Shown: positions 44,647 to 54,190 of the stretch, piece by piece
Position numbering within the stretch: position 1 is the stretch's first letter
Layout: every line of letters begins with the position of its first letter
Source of the DNA: JABDKJ01 sp964609215
GTDB taxonomy: Bacteria; Bacteroidota; Bacteroidia; Flavobacteriales_D; JABDKJ01
NCBI GenBank assembly: GCA_964609215.1
Contig: CAZSQZ010000002.1
Coordinates: 248,001-312,000, forward strand
Reading direction: 5' to 3'
DNA: 64,000 nucleotides
The notes under the pieces: generated by a model
The model's input: only the letters and a program-made list of their open reading frames with translations
The model's database searches: none
Told to the model about the DNA's origin: nothing
Made by a program: the position numbers and the translations under genes

Positions 44647-45322
44647 ATATATATTGACGGTTTGTATTCTTTATTCTTCTGTTTTATTCGGTCAGTCTGA
44701 AGTTTTAAATAGAGACTATAGTGCGGATCAATCGGATTCAAGGGATCGTCTGGTAATTGAATTTACCAATGATGGTTGGTCGAATGCCCCAGAGGGTATT
44801 GCCTTTAGATCGTACTCTATTGGAATTAATGCATATATTATACACGACTTGTTTCGAGAAATTGATAAGCCATTTTCATTTGGTGTTGGGTATGGGATTA
44901 GCTCTCATAATGTGCATAGCGATGGTATTTTTAATGTAATCGATTCTGCTGGATCTACTTTTGCATTTATTGATAAAGTGGATAATTCAAATAATCTCAG
45001 GAAAAATAAATACACTATCAACTATCTGGAGTTTCCTATTGAATTTAGATACATTACCAATAATGGAAGTGGGTTTAAATGGCACCTTGGAGGAAAAATT
45101 GGATATAAGCTAGGTGATTACTCAAAGATCGTTGATGGTTTTGGAAAAAGAAAGTTCTATAAGACCAGTGGCATACATGACTTTAGGTATGGTCTACACA
45201 CAAGAATAGGTTATGGACGGTTTACCGCTGTGGGTTATTATTCCTTAACGCCTCTTTTCAAAAAAAACAGAGGGCCTGATTTGAATCAATTTTCTTTGGG
45301 TATTGCTTTTATCCTTCTTTAG
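44633..45322 (+). CDS. Outer-membrane beta-barrel protein (PorT-like)
   Basis: The 229-residue protein has a signal peptide ending at LFGQ and an eight-strand-type barrel (FSFGVGYGISSHNV, LEFPIEFRYI, GFKWHLGGKIGYKLG). The last strand is PDLNQFSLGIAFILL. The start is TTG at 44633, overlapping the mutase by 14 bases. No upstream ATG fits. Members of the outer-membrane barrel family include PorT of the T9SS, but this is not diagnostic. The end overlaps the convergent DUF4837 gene. Confidence 0.65.
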   Translation: MGLLKYILTVCILYSSVLFGQSEVLNRDYSADQSDSRDRLVIEFTNDGWSNAPEGIAFRSYSIGINAYIIHDLFREIDKPFSFGVGYGISSHNVHSDGIFNVIDSAGSTFAFIDKVDNSNNLRKNKYTINYLEFPIEFRYITNNGSGFKWHLGGKIGYKLGDYSKIVDGFGKRKFYKTSGIHDFRYGLHTRIGYGRFTAVGYYSLTPLFKKNRGPDLNQFSLGIAFILL

Positions 45323-46376
45323 TCTCTTTAGGAAAATGAACCGATTTTAAGATTCCTTCAAGCTCCCTTACATAATCTCTTTTATCAAATTTGGGAGTAA
45401 AAACATAGGCATCTATAGCAACAGCGTAATTCTCTTTTTCGTTAAAAAAAGCCAGAGATACAAAAGGACCTCCACTTACCGGTGAATCGAAGCGCCACAA
45501 ACCCCTCATTTTTGTAGCAAAAACACCATCCACATCTACATTTTCTAAAGTGGGCCTAAAGTATTTATGAGGTTCTGTATACATGGGTGAACCTTTATCA
45601 CTTTGCACTATTTGGCTTAAGACCTCATCTCTCAAATCAACTAGATTACTAAGTGTGAATGTAGAATCTGAGGAATGATCAAATTTATATATTACAATAC
45701 CATCCAAGATTCCATGGCTTCTAACAGAATTTGCTCTGGTATATTTCAAGCTCTTTTCTCTTGTTCTTTTAAATGAGATCACATTCTCTTTTTGAGTGGC
45801 TATATGAAAACCTTCAGGAATTGCCATTTCTATCCCAAATTGTTCCTTCACTTTTCCAGATAGTCCTCCATTGTTTGCATACTCTGCCTGACCTGCACTG
45901 CGAACAGTTGCTCTATCATTTAAATCCTTTAATAAAGCTTCTTTATTTTTATTAAAAACATCATAAAAGGCAATATCATTTAGAGCATAAATGGTGTAAA
46001 CTTTTTGCCCCCTTGCATAAGCATCTTTTGCCTGGGTAACTCTAGCTTCTCTATTTTGTTCTTTGCTTCCAACGCTGACGACAATTATATTGGCCTGACC
46101 TTTCTCATAATCATTAAAACCATCGTCAAAAACAAACCTCACATCAAAGCTTGGTTCTGATTGAGGAATAGATGGAAACGGACTCCTAAAGAAAGAAACT
46201 ATAGTATCTCCGATCAGTCCTTTTAATTGTTGTTTCGGCCCAACTATTACAAGCTCGCTTAATTCGCCAACCGCAGCTCTTCTTTTAACTTGTTCCTCAC
46301 TTCTTTCACCATTGTTCTCCGAACTGCATGATGCAAGGCTAACTACAAATAAAAATAGGATGGCTAGTTGTCTCAT
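45309..46376 (-). CDS. DUF4837 lipoprotein
   Basis: The 355-residue lipoprotein has a lipobox at SLASCSS. ELVIVGPKQQLKGLIGDTIVSFF and a mixed alpha/beta domain follow, the DUF4837 pattern found in Bacteroidota. The C-terminus has MRGLWRFDSPVSGGPFVS, also typical. Its function is unknown. It is downstream of the LysM transglycosylase (4-base overlap), so it probably acts in the envelope. Confidence 0.85.
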   Translation of the reverse strand: MRQLAILFLFVVSLASCSSENNGERSEEQVKRRAAVGELSELVIVGPKQQLKGLIGDTIVSFFRSPFPSIPQSEPSFDVRFVFDDGFNDYEKGQANIIVVSVGSKEQNREARVTQAKDAYARGQKVYTIYALNDIAFYDVFNKNKEALLKDLNDRATVRSAGQAEYANNGGLSGKVKEQFGIEMAIPEGFHIATQKENVISFKRTREKSLKYTRANSVRSHGILDGIVIYKFDHSSDSTFTLSNLVDLRDEVLSQIVQSDKGSPMYTEPHKYFRPTLENVDVDGVFATKMRGLWRFDSPVSGGPFVSLAFFNEKENYAVAIDAYVFTPKFDKRDYVRELEGILKSVHFPKETKEG

Positions 46377-47920
46377 TTCTTTACAATAATTCGCTGCCCT
46401 GGTTTCATGTTCCTAAAATTAATATGGCTATTCCAACGTTTTAAATCACTTACCGAAACTCCATCATATAATTTGGCAATATCCCAGAGCGTATCTCCTC
46501 TTCTAACGGTGTGATATGCCTTTCCAGTATGGTTAACTTTGGTATTCGAAGTATTCGCTTTAGCAACTGTTCTTTTAGAGGAAGTAACGGGCTTTTTATT
46601 GTAATAAATGGTAAGTTTTTGTCCAGGATAAATTCTGGAGCCTCTTAAATTATTCCAAGCTCTTATCTGACTTACTCCAACGCCATGTCTTTCTGCAATA
46701 GTACCTAAAACATCTCCACTTCTAACTCTATAATAGGTTACATCTTTGGCCACCTCTTGCTGAGTTTGCACTTGTTGAACCATTGGCTCGCTTAGTATGG
46801 CATTTTCAAATTCCCAAAATTTGGATAAGTACTTCTTTGGTAGGCGAAATACATTTCCATTTCTATTTATTGGAATAAAATTTCTTTTGTACTCTGGGTT
46901 TAGCAAGCTTAAATCTTTCTCACTTATTCCAGTAAACTTTGACACTGAAGCAAAACTTAATTGCTTCTTAACAATGATGGTATCCGTTTCATAAAAAGCA
47001 TAAGGATAGGGTAATGCTCTCAACTGATGTTCATCTGCATACTCAAAAGCATATGCCATCGCAATAAAATTAGGAACATAAGATCTTGTTTCCCTAGGAA
47101 GATATCTTCTTATCTGCCAATAATTTCTCTTTCCTCCTGATCTTCGAATGGCTTTATTTACATTTCCTGGACCAGCATTATAAGCGGCAAGGGCTAAACT
47201 CCAATCATCATAAAGGCCATGAAGATACTTTAGATATCTACAAGCCGCTCTAGTAGATTTTTCAGGATCCATTCTCTCATCCACATAAGAGTTAATATCC
47301 AGGCCATAAGCTTTTCCAGTTGCATACATGAACTGCCATAAACCCGTTGCCCCCATTCTAGACCTTGCATCTGTTCTCAAAGCAGATTCTATAACGGAAA
47401 GATATTTAAGCTCATAAGGCATATCGTTTTCATCAAGGATTTGCTCAAAGAGCGGAAAATACATTTTGCTTCTCCCTAGATTGATCGCAGTTTGATGTTT
47501 TTTCCTATTAACAAATACATCGATCATTGTCCTTACCGAGTTGTTATTGGCAAAGGTTATTGGCGAAACCTGGTCCATATCAAACAAACGTTGGGCATAA
47601 ACACTATCATTAAACACCACTCTTGGTTGATTACTTATCCAGGTGCTATCTGCAATTGTATATTCGTAAAGTTCTTTTAAGGGATCATTTAATGTTTGAT
47701 CCCAAAGATCAATGGTTGGATTATCTACCAAGACCTCGGTATCCTCTGAAAAAATAATAATATCTAGAGGTTCTTCCCTCTTTACTTCATGAAGATCAGC
47801 ATTATTAACTACTTCCTTTTTAACGCTATCAATTTCTAAAGGCCCTATAAGTAATGAATCTTGTTGAGCAATTACATCAATTGAAATCAATATAAATAGC
47901 GAATAAAAAATCTGTTTCAT
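46373..47920 (-). CDS. MltD-like lytic transglycosylase with two LysM domains
   Basis: The 515-residue protein has a signal peptide ending at VIAQ. An SLT goose-type domain follows (about 150-300) with the catalytic Glu in VIESALRTDARS, GATGLWQFM and AAYNAGPGNV. Two LysM peptidoglycan-binding domains complete it (about 395-440, YYRVRSGDVLGTIAERHG; and 468-515, HTVRRGDTLWDIAKLY). It cleaves glycan strands in the periplasm or outer membrane. It is coupled to the DUF4837 lipoprotein gene. Confidence 0.9.
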   Translation of the reverse strand: MKQIFYSLFILISIDVIAQQDSLLIGPLEIDSVKKEVVNNADLHEVKREEPLDIIIFSEDTEVLVDNPTIDLWDQTLNDPLKELYEYTIADSTWISNQPRVVFNDSVYAQRLFDMDQVSPITFANNNSVRTMIDVFVNRKKHQTAINLGRSKMYFPLFEQILDENDMPYELKYLSVIESALRTDARSRMGATGLWQFMYATGKAYGLDINSYVDERMDPEKSTRAACRYLKYLHGLYDDWSLALAAYNAGPGNVNKAIRRSGGKRNYWQIRRYLPRETRSYVPNFIAMAYAFEYADEHQLRALPYPYAFYETDTIIVKKQLSFASVSKFTGISEKDLSLLNPEYKRNFIPINRNGNVFRLPKKYLSKFWEFENAILSEPMVQQVQTQQEVAKDVTYYRVRSGDVLGTIAERHGVGVSQIRAWNNLRGSRIYPGQKLTIYYNKKPVTSSKRTVAKANTSNTKVNHTGKAYHTVRRGDTLWDIAKLYDGVSVSDLKRWNSHINFRNMKPGQRIIVKK

Positions 47921-48080
47921 GATAGCGTATTAAATGGGAAACAAAAATGAAGTATTAAACCGATTTCACAAATTTTTATCTATGAAGTTGTTTTAATGTG
48001 AGGTAAATTTACTCTTCGCTCCTTTTATTAAACGGAAATGGAGCTAAACAGATACCGAAATTCTGTTAAAGGATTAAAAT

Positions 48081-48260
48081 TTAGGAAGCTGTACCTTCAT
48101 CCTCTCCCTTTGTAGCGTCTTTAAACTCTTTCATACCTTTTCCAAGGCCTTTCATGAGTTCTGGAATTTTCTTTCCGCCAAACAAGAGAAGAAGCGCAAT
48201 AACTATCAAAGCTATTTGCCAAGGCCCCGTAATTCCTAAAAAAATTGATGCTATAGACAT
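48081..48260 (-). CDS. tatA: Sec-independent translocase subunit TatA/E
   Basis: A short frame of 59 residues starts at ATG 48260 and ends at TAA 48081-48083. It has the TatA layout: N-terminal helix GPWQIALIVIALLLLFG, the hinge FGGKKIPELMKGLGKGMKEFK, and an acidic tail (GEDEGTAS). TatA forms the twin-arginine export pore. It lies downstream of the EnvC-like gene, with its own exact -7 box at 48278-48285. No tatC is in the window. Confidence 0.92.
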   Translation of the reverse strand: MSIASIFLGITGPWQIALIVIALLLLFGGKKIPELMKGLGKGMKEFKDATKGEDEGTAS

Positions 48261-48277
48261 AATTTCAATTTATAAGA

Positions 48278-48306
48278 CAAAGATACACAATATTACTACT
48301 TCGCAA
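48278..48306 (-). promoter_or_regulatory. Promoter of tatA
   Basis: On the minus strand TATCTTTG (48278-48285) matches the Bacteroidota -7 consensus TAnnTTTG exactly. TTG at 48304-48306 sits 18 bases upstream as a -33 element. It ends 18 bases before the tatA start and overlaps the 3' end of the EnvC-like gene. Confidence 0.6.
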
Positions 48307-49492
48307 TCCAAGTTTGTGGATCTAATTTTGTCATCCCCGAAGAAGAGTGTTTCCAAATTTCAATATGAGATTTAGAAATATTTCCATCTACCAAAAGAAC
48401 TCCCACCGATTCTTTGGTATCGATAATTTCACCTTTGGTAACAAAAACTTTAGCAAGATTGGAGTAAACCGTCCAATAATCTCCATGTTTTACCATAACT
48501 GCCTGCCCAGCACCAGGTATATTTATTATGCCCGTAACTTCACCTTTAAATACTGCTCTTACTATAGACTCTTTCTCCGTAGTAATATCTATGCCATTAT
48601 TTGTTACAATAATACCATCAAGCTCCTTGTGTGGGTGAGAACCAAACTTACCAGTAATAACTCCTCTTTCAACAGGCCAAGGTAATTTCCCTTTATTCTT
48701 CGAAAAATTTCCAGATAACAATTTTTCCTCAGGAGTAAGAACAAAAACAGGTGCTCCGCTTTTTGGTTTCATTGCTAAGTCGATAAGTCTTTTTATCTCT
48801 TTAGCTAATTTCTGCCGCCTTATTTCCTTCTCTTTTAATTTTTTGCGCAATGCTTTCTCATCTTTTTTAATATCATAAAGCTTGCTCTCAGCTAAATTTT
48901 TATCTGAATTAAGTGCCTGTTTCTCGGATTTTTCAGCACTAAGTAATTTACCTTTTGTCTTTTTCTGGATTTCTAATTCCGCGTTTTTTTCAACCAGTTC
49001 TTTTTTGGATTCTTCTATTAACAAAGATTGCCTTTCCCTGAGCTTAGATATTTCTTTCAAATATCTTGTCCTTCTTGCTGCTTGTGAAAAATCTTTAGAA
49101 GCAAAAATATACATTAACCAAGATTGCGTGTTTCTGGTTTTATATGATAATTCTACTAACGATGAAAAGTCCTTCTTTAGTTCCGCCAATTCATCCTCCA
49201 AATCACTTATACCCTGTTCATTTTTGCTTATTCCTCTGTCTAAACTTCGCATTTCATGATTAATATTATTAATCATCTTTTCGCGTAGTTTTATTTTCTG
49301 TTTAAGAAGAGTTATTTCATCTAAGGTCAGACTTCCTCTTTTTTTCGCATCAGCCAATAATTTATTGGTATAGGCAATTTCACTGGAAATCTTGGATTTT
49401 TCGTCTTCAAGAGCCTTTCGGTCTTGAGTGTAAAATAGTGTTGAGAGAAATAAAAAGTTGAGTAAGACAATAAATGCTTTCATCTTGCTCAT
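48296..49492 (-). CDS. EnvC-like murein hydrolase activator (degenerate M23)
   Basis: The 398-residue protein has a signal peptide, a long coiled coil (about 25-255, very Lys/Glu-rich) and a C-terminal LytM/M23 domain (about 285-398: GVITGKFGSHPHKELDGI). Zinc ligands look lost. The usual H-x-G-x-D start is NNGID, and the HxH of YAHL is YSNL. Such degenerate LytM proteins (EnvC) activate amidases instead of cutting peptidoglycan. It overlaps the DUF4292 gene by 4 bases. Confidence 0.85.
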   Translation of the reverse strand: MSKMKAFIVLLNFLFLSTLFYTQDRKALEDEKSKISSEIAYTNKLLADAKKRGSLTLDEITLLKQKIKLREKMINNINHEMRSLDRGISKNEQGISDLEDELAELKKDFSSLVELSYKTRNTQSWLMYIFASKDFSQAARRTRYLKEISKLRERQSLLIEESKKELVEKNAELEIQKKTKGKLLSAEKSEKQALNSDKNLAESKLYDIKKDEKALRKKLKEKEIRRQKLAKEIKRLIDLAMKPKSGAPVFVLTPEEKLLSGNFSKNKGKLPWPVERGVITGKFGSHPHKELDGIIVTNNGIDITTEKESIVRAVFKGEVTGIINIPGAGQAVMVKHGDYWTVYSNLAKVFVTKGEIIDTKESVGVLLVDGNISKSHIEIWKHSSSGMTKLDPQTWIAK

Positions 49493-50370
49493 CGTATACG
49501 TTCAAATTTATCGGGTATAGAAAACGGGAATTTTAAACTTTTATTGACTCTAACTCTGGAATAATCCAAAAACACCTTTGTTCTGTTGTCATCATCTTCC
49601 AGCAGTATTTCAGATTTTTCTGGAAAATCCATAAGAGCTATTTCATCGAATTCTTGATATGTTATTTCGAAAGTTCTATTATAAAATAGGTCCTTTATGA
49701 GTGTTTGTTCAATTTTATAGGATTCAGGATTAATCCAATATCGTTTTACAATAAGATCTTCTTCCTCCTCTTTTTTAATAGCTCTCCTCAATCTTCTTTG
49801 ATCCACTGTGAAATTTAAAGTATCTCTTTCGCTTTCGTTTTCTTCCTTTAAATCATTTCTATCTAAGCCCAGTGCTTTCCTTACTTTCCTCTTGTTCTTA
49901 GAGGTAAGAATATGCTTGTCAATATCATTAGTAGAAACAAACTTTTCCTTCTGATCATATAAAATCGGGTTAGCAACTAAAATATCTTGAAGAATGTAAA
50001 AATCTAAATCCGTATCAAACTGATCATTTATATAGTCAAACTCGCCTAGATAATACTGATCATTCCATTTATCGATAAGTTTAATACTGTCTTTGGTAAT
50101 TATTGCTCTTGCAACCTCAATTCCTAAGGCTGGAGAAATGGACATCCAAATAGCACTGTCTTTTTTTATTCTGATGTTGGTTTTGAAAGATTTTTTATCC
50201 CCTTTCATCTCCACGCTAACATCTGTTTTGAAACTCAGCGTTTCATACTCAAAGAGATTCTTCTCAATTCTTTTGGTTAAAAACGAGGCGCTTCTCTCCT
50301 TCATAGGTTTTACTACTACTCTATTTGTTCTGCAGCTGGATACATGAACTAAAAGGAGCATAAAAGCCAA
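49489..50370 (-). CDS. DUF4292 lipoprotein
   Basis: The 293-residue protein has a leader ending SSCRTN, a lipoprotein site. FKTDVSVEMKGDKKSFKTNIRIKKDS and SISPALGIEVARAIITKDSIKLIDK follow, which are typical of DUF4292. The fold resembles LolA/LolB-type lipoprotein carriers, so a role in lipoprotein handling is possible. It is part of a leftward operon with the TPR and EnvC-like genes. The 22-base gap to the TPR gene makes the start reliable. Confidence 0.82.
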   Translation of the reverse strand: MAFMLLLVHVSSCRTNRVVVKPMKERSASFLTKRIEKNLFEYETLSFKTDVSVEMKGDKKSFKTNIRIKKDSAIWMSISPALGIEVARAIITKDSIKLIDKWNDQYYLGEFDYINDQFDTDLDFYILQDILVANPILYDQKEKFVSTNDIDKHILTSKNKRKVRKALGLDRNDLKEENESERDTLNFTVDQRRLRRAIKKEEEEDLIVKRYWINPESYKIEQTLIKDLFYNRTFEITYQEFDEIALMDFPEKSEILLEDDDNRTKVFLDYSRVRVNKSLKFPFSIPDKFERIR

Positions 50371-50392
50371 GAGATGGACTATATTAAAGCCT

Positions 50393-52129
50393 TTATTCGT
50401 AATACTTTCTTTCTTTTATTTTCTTTTCAAGAGAATCGCTTGTATCACCAAGTATCTTAGCTTCTTCCCATTTTTCCATTGCCTTATCTACCTCTCCCAA
50501 TTTGAATAAAATATCTCCATAGTGCTCAATGACCGCTCCTGAGCCCATACCACCGTTCTCTATTGCTTTTTCAATTTGGATCTTAGCTTCTTGATATTTT
50601 TCAGATTGAAACAAAACCCAAGCATAAGTATCCAGATAAGAAGGATTGCCAAGATTTGAAGCCAAGGCTTTTTTAATCATTTCTTCCGCATCTTCTAAAC
50701 GTTCTCCACGCAAAGAAAGATAATAGCTATAGTTATTTAAAATTAATGAATTACCAGCATCAAGAGCTAATGCGCTATTAAAGGATTTGTCTGAATTCTT
50801 ATAATCTTCCAATTCATTATAAGAATCTCCTAGTAGACTGAAGAAATCCGTTTTTAATTGATTATTTCCAAAAACCAATTCCTTTCCACTATTTAAAATG
50901 TCAATTGCCTTTTCATGCTCTTCATTTCTATTGAGTGCTAAACCATTGAAATAATAATATTCTGGATTTGTAGGGAAAAGCTCTAGACATTCATTGGTAT
51001 GTTTTACCATATTTTCAAAATCCCCTAACTCAAAATCTAAAGCCAGAACTTGAGACCATATAGCGGTTTTGTCTGGTGCCAGATTAACAGCTTTAATAAA
51101 TGATTCCCTAGCCTCTGTTGCTTGTCCTTCTCTTAGAAGAAAATCTCCCAAAATAGCATGTGCCTTAGGCTCATTTGGATACTTTGTAACTAAACTATTG
51201 GTCATAGACATAGCTGCTGGAAGAAGTGAAGGGTCAGATTCTGTTATTCCATAGTAGGTAAGTAGAATATTCATCTTAATATCAATATTAAGATCATCTG
51301 ATTCTATTGCTTCTTTTAAATGACCAATAGCTTCATCTTGTTTGCCCTCCTTTATTAATAAGTCATGCAATGACAAATGAGCCATCCCGTTACTAGGATC
51401 ATTTTTTAATATGTCTTCAAATTTTGCCCTCCCCTCTGAAGTATTCCCACTCCTACTGTAGTATTCTGCGAGCATTCCTGTATAGAAAGGATTACTTGGA
51501 TATTTGCTTGACAGATCTTCCAGCAATTCTATGGCATCCTTCGTTTTTCCCATCTGATCCAGTAGATTCAGTTTCTCTCGAAGAATATCATCATTTAATC
51601 CAAAGCTCTCTTCTATTCTGTCAAATACTTCTAAAGCTTCCTTATTTTTTCCAAGGTATAAATTGATATTTGCAATCTCAAATAGGTAATCCTTCTTATC
51701 TGGATGATCGCTAAGAATTTTCTCATAAATTTTCAAAGCAGGTTCTAGTTTGTTTTGGGCAGTATACGTTTTTGCCAGCAAAGCATTGTACCATTCATTG
51801 TTATTATCCTCTTTTACCGCTTCCAAAAGAATAGATTGGCAATCATCAATTCTTTTCTGATCATAAAAGATTCGGGCAATTTCATATTTCGCAGTTGGGT
51901 CATTTGGAATGACCTTTAAGGCTCGATTAAAGTTTACCAAAGCTTCCTCAGGGTTGTCTATCATTTTTTGCTTTTGCCCTTCCATAAAATGATTGGTAAA
52001 AGCAACCCTTTCCGCTTCAGTGACACCCTTTTTCTTTCCCTTCTTCTGAGCAACAACATCTACAGTATGGCCCAGAAGCACTAAGAATAAGAAGGCTAAT
52101 TTTAAGTAATTCTTAATTGTCAAAATCAA
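50393..52129 (-). CDS. Secreted TPR-repeat protein
   Basis: The 578-residue protein has a signal peptide ending near VVAQ and about 12 tetratricopeptide repeats spread over residues 35-565 (for example AKYEIARIFYDQKRIDDCQ, and SLLGDSYNELEDYKNSDKSF). These repeats form protein-binding superhelices. It leads the operon DUF4292 - EnvC-like, suggesting an envelope assembly role. Partner proteins cannot be named. Confidence 0.85.
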   Translation of the reverse strand: MILTIKNYLKLAFLFLVLLGHTVDVVAQKKGKKKGVTEAERVAFTNHFMEGQKQKMIDNPEEALVNFNRALKVIPNDPTAKYEIARIFYDQKRIDDCQSILLEAVKEDNNNEWYNALLAKTYTAQNKLEPALKIYEKILSDHPDKKDYLFEIANINLYLGKNKEALEVFDRIEESFGLNDDILREKLNLLDQMGKTKDAIELLEDLSSKYPSNPFYTGMLAEYYSRSGNTSEGRAKFEDILKNDPSNGMAHLSLHDLLIKEGKQDEAIGHLKEAIESDDLNIDIKMNILLTYYGITESDPSLLPAAMSMTNSLVTKYPNEPKAHAILGDFLLREGQATEARESFIKAVNLAPDKTAIWSQVLALDFELGDFENMVKHTNECLELFPTNPEYYYFNGLALNRNEEHEKAIDILNSGKELVFGNNQLKTDFFSLLGDSYNELEDYKNSDKSFNSALALDAGNSLILNNYSYYLSLRGERLEDAEEMIKKALASNLGNPSYLDTYAWVLFQSEKYQEAKIQIEKAIENGGMGSGAVIEHYGDILFKLGEVDKAMEKWEEAKILGDTSDSLEKKIKERKYYE

Positions 52130-52354
52130 TGATTTTCTTGTTCAACCCCATGTGTCGCAATAATTGCACCATTTTTTAACGAGTAAAAGTACCAATTAAT
52201 ATGTGCTTACAAACCATTAAATTGGATATAACCAACATGAAGAAATGAATAATTCGAATAGGCCTTGGAATAAACAATAGTCCATGACTAAAAATTAGTC
52301 TTTATCACACATTTTGGAATCATTTTATTTCTTTTGCAATCTAAAATTGATTCA

Positions 52355-53794
52355 ATGAGCAAATCGACAATTAAGGCCTTACTCAGAGATGGGCAAATTA
52401 ATTCCAAAGTCCAGGTGAATGGTTGGGTAAAGGCATTTAGAAATAAACAGTTTGTTCAAATGAATGATGGTAGTTGCCAAGAAAATATACAAGCTGTTGT
52501 AGATTTTGAAAAGTTCGATGATGCTGAAATAAACAAGATTTCAGTAGGAGCTGCTATTTCCGTTGAAGGCAAATTGGTAGAATCTCAAGGAAAGGGACAA
52601 AGGGTGGAAATACAGGTTGAATCGTTTACAGTTCTTGGAGAAGCTCCTTCTGAACTGGTTCAAGAAACCATTCTACAACCCAAAAGGCATAGTTTAGAAA
52701 AATTGCGTGAACAAGCTCATCTTCGTTTTAGAACCAACACTTTTGGTGCGGTATTTAGAATTAGACATCATGTAAGTTTTGCCATTCACCAGTTTTTTCA
52801 TGAAAATGGATTCTATTATTTGCATTCACCGATAATTACTGGTTCAGATGCTGAAGGGGCCGGAGAAATGTTTCATGTTACCAATTTTCCTTTGGACGCT
52901 ATTCCTAAAAAGGATGATGGTAAAATAGATTATGAAGCAGATTTCTTTGGCAAAGAAACTAACCTTACTGTTTCCGGGCAACTTGAGGCCGAGCTAGGTG
53001 CTTTAGCCTTAGGAAAAGTTTACACTTTTGGACCAACATTTAGGGCGGAAAATTCAAATACTTCTAGACACCTAGCTGAGTTTTGGATGATTGAGCCGGA
53101 AGTTGCTTTTGCAGATATTCACGACAATCAGGATTTAGCCGAGAGCATGATGAAGTTTATCATTCAACATGTAATGGATAATTGTTCGAGTGAGTTAGAG
53201 TTTTTGCAAAAGCGAGAACTTGATGCGGAAAAACAAATGCCTCAAAATGAACGTAATGAAATGCCTTTAATGGAGCGTTTAAAATTTGTATTGGAAAATG
53301 ACTTCGAACGTATCACCTATACCGAAGCTATTGATATTCTGATGCAATCTAAACCTTACAAAAAGAAAAAATTTCAGTATCCGGTTGAATGGGGAATAGA
53401 TTTACAAAGTGAGCATGAACGGTTCTTGGTAGAAAAGCATTTTAAGAAACCTGTCATATTGAGAGATTATCCTGAAAAGATAAAAGCATTTTATATGCGC
53501 AGAAATGATGACGGAAAAACAGTTGCTGCTATGGATGTTTTAATCCCTGGAATTGGGGAAGTAATAGGAGGCTCTCAAAGGGAAGAACGATTAGATGTAC
53601 TATTGGAAAAGTGCAAGGACTTTAACATTCCGGATGAACACGTATGGTGGTACTTGGATACACGAAAAATAGGATCTTGCCCTCATGCAGGCTTTGGACT
53701 TGGTCTGGAACGAATGATTATGTTCGTTACCGGAATGACCAATGTAAGAGATGTGATACCCTTCCCAAGAACACCTAAGAACGCTGAGTTTTAG
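52355..53794 (+). CDS. asnS: Asparaginyl-tRNA synthetase
   Basis: The 479-residue class II enzyme has an N-terminal OB fold (residues 15-110; VNGWVKAFRNKQFVQMNDGS). The class II catalytic core shows motif 2 FGPTFRAENSNTSRHLAEFW and motif 3 GFGLGLERMIMF. GSDAEGAGEMF is AsnRS-typical. ATG at 52355 was preferred over TTG at 52334 because it starts MSKSTIKALL, close to the OB fold. It attaches asparagine to tRNA-Asn. It converges on the K+ channel gene with a 20-base overlap. Confidence 0.95.
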   Translation: MSKSTIKALLRDGQINSKVQVNGWVKAFRNKQFVQMNDGSCQENIQAVVDFEKFDDAEINKISVGAAISVEGKLVESQGKGQRVEIQVESFTVLGEAPSELVQETILQPKRHSLEKLREQAHLRFRTNTFGAVFRIRHHVSFAIHQFFHENGFYYLHSPIITGSDAEGAGEMFHVTNFPLDAIPKKDDGKIDYEADFFGKETNLTVSGQLEAELGALALGKVYTFGPTFRAENSNTSRHLAEFWMIEPEVAFADIHDNQDLAESMMKFIIQHVMDNCSSELEFLQKRELDAEKQMPQNERNEMPLMERLKFVLENDFERITYTEAIDILMQSKPYKKKKFQYPVEWGIDLQSEHERFLVEKHFKKPVILRDYPEKIKAFYMRRNDDGKTVAAMDVLIPGIGEVIGGSQREERLDVLLEKCKDFNIPDEHVWWYLDTRKIGSCPHAGFGLGLERMIMFVTGMTNVRDVIPFPRTPKNAEF

Positions 53795-54101
53795 ATTTAC
53801 CTTTGGATCTTTGATCAGTGTAATGATGGTAAAGAGAATTAATGAAACTAAGAATAATTCCTATTCCAATTATTATATAGAAAATTGTAAACAGTTTCCC
53901 GATATCAGTTTGCGGGTAAAAATCACCGTAGCCAACCGTTGATAAAGTAATAACTGAAAAATAAGCTGAATCTATCCAACTCCAACCTTCTGCAAAATGA
54001 TAAACACAGGTTCCCATTAAGAGGATAAAAAATGTGGTATAGAGCAAATCTCTATACTCATCATCAGCGAAAAACGTTTTTATAGTTCTAAAGAAAATCA
54101 T
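53775..54101 (-). CDS. Small two-helix potassium channel
   Basis: The 108-residue protein has two membrane helices (about 19-37 and 70-92) flanking a pore loop with the selectivity filter TLSTVGYGDF (T55-D60). This is the KcsA-type two-helix K+ channel unit, without an RCK or ligand domain. It would form tetramers in the inner membrane. It lies downstream of the second hsp20 and a strong hairpin, next to the stress island. Confidence 0.85.
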   Translation of the reverse strand: MIFFRTIKTFFADDEYRDLLYTTFFILLMGTCVYHFAEGWSWIDSAYFSVITLSTVGYGDFYPQTDIGKLFTIFYIIIGIGIILSFINSLYHHYTDQRSKGKSKTQRS

Positions 54102-54123
54102 AAATTTTTATTTAAATAAGTGA

Positions 54124-54145
54124 GGCCTCGAGAGTTCTCGAGGCC
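54124..54145 (-). terminator. Strong hairpin downstream of hsp20, possible terminator
   Basis: Perfect 9-base arms GGCCTCGAG (54124-54132) and CTCGAGGCC (54137-54145) enclose a 4-base loop. The downstream minus-strand sequence (CTTATTTAAATAAAAA) is only partly T-rich. It lies between hsp20 and the K+ channel start. Confidence 0.55.
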
Positions 54146-54190
54146 CCATTTAGTATATGCTAAAGAAATCAAGAATAAGATATTTAACTC

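Noticed and set aside
52130..52354. Possible tRNA or leader RNA upstream of asnS
   Set aside because: No cloverleaf arms, T-box or strong hairpin could be found by eye in this spacer.
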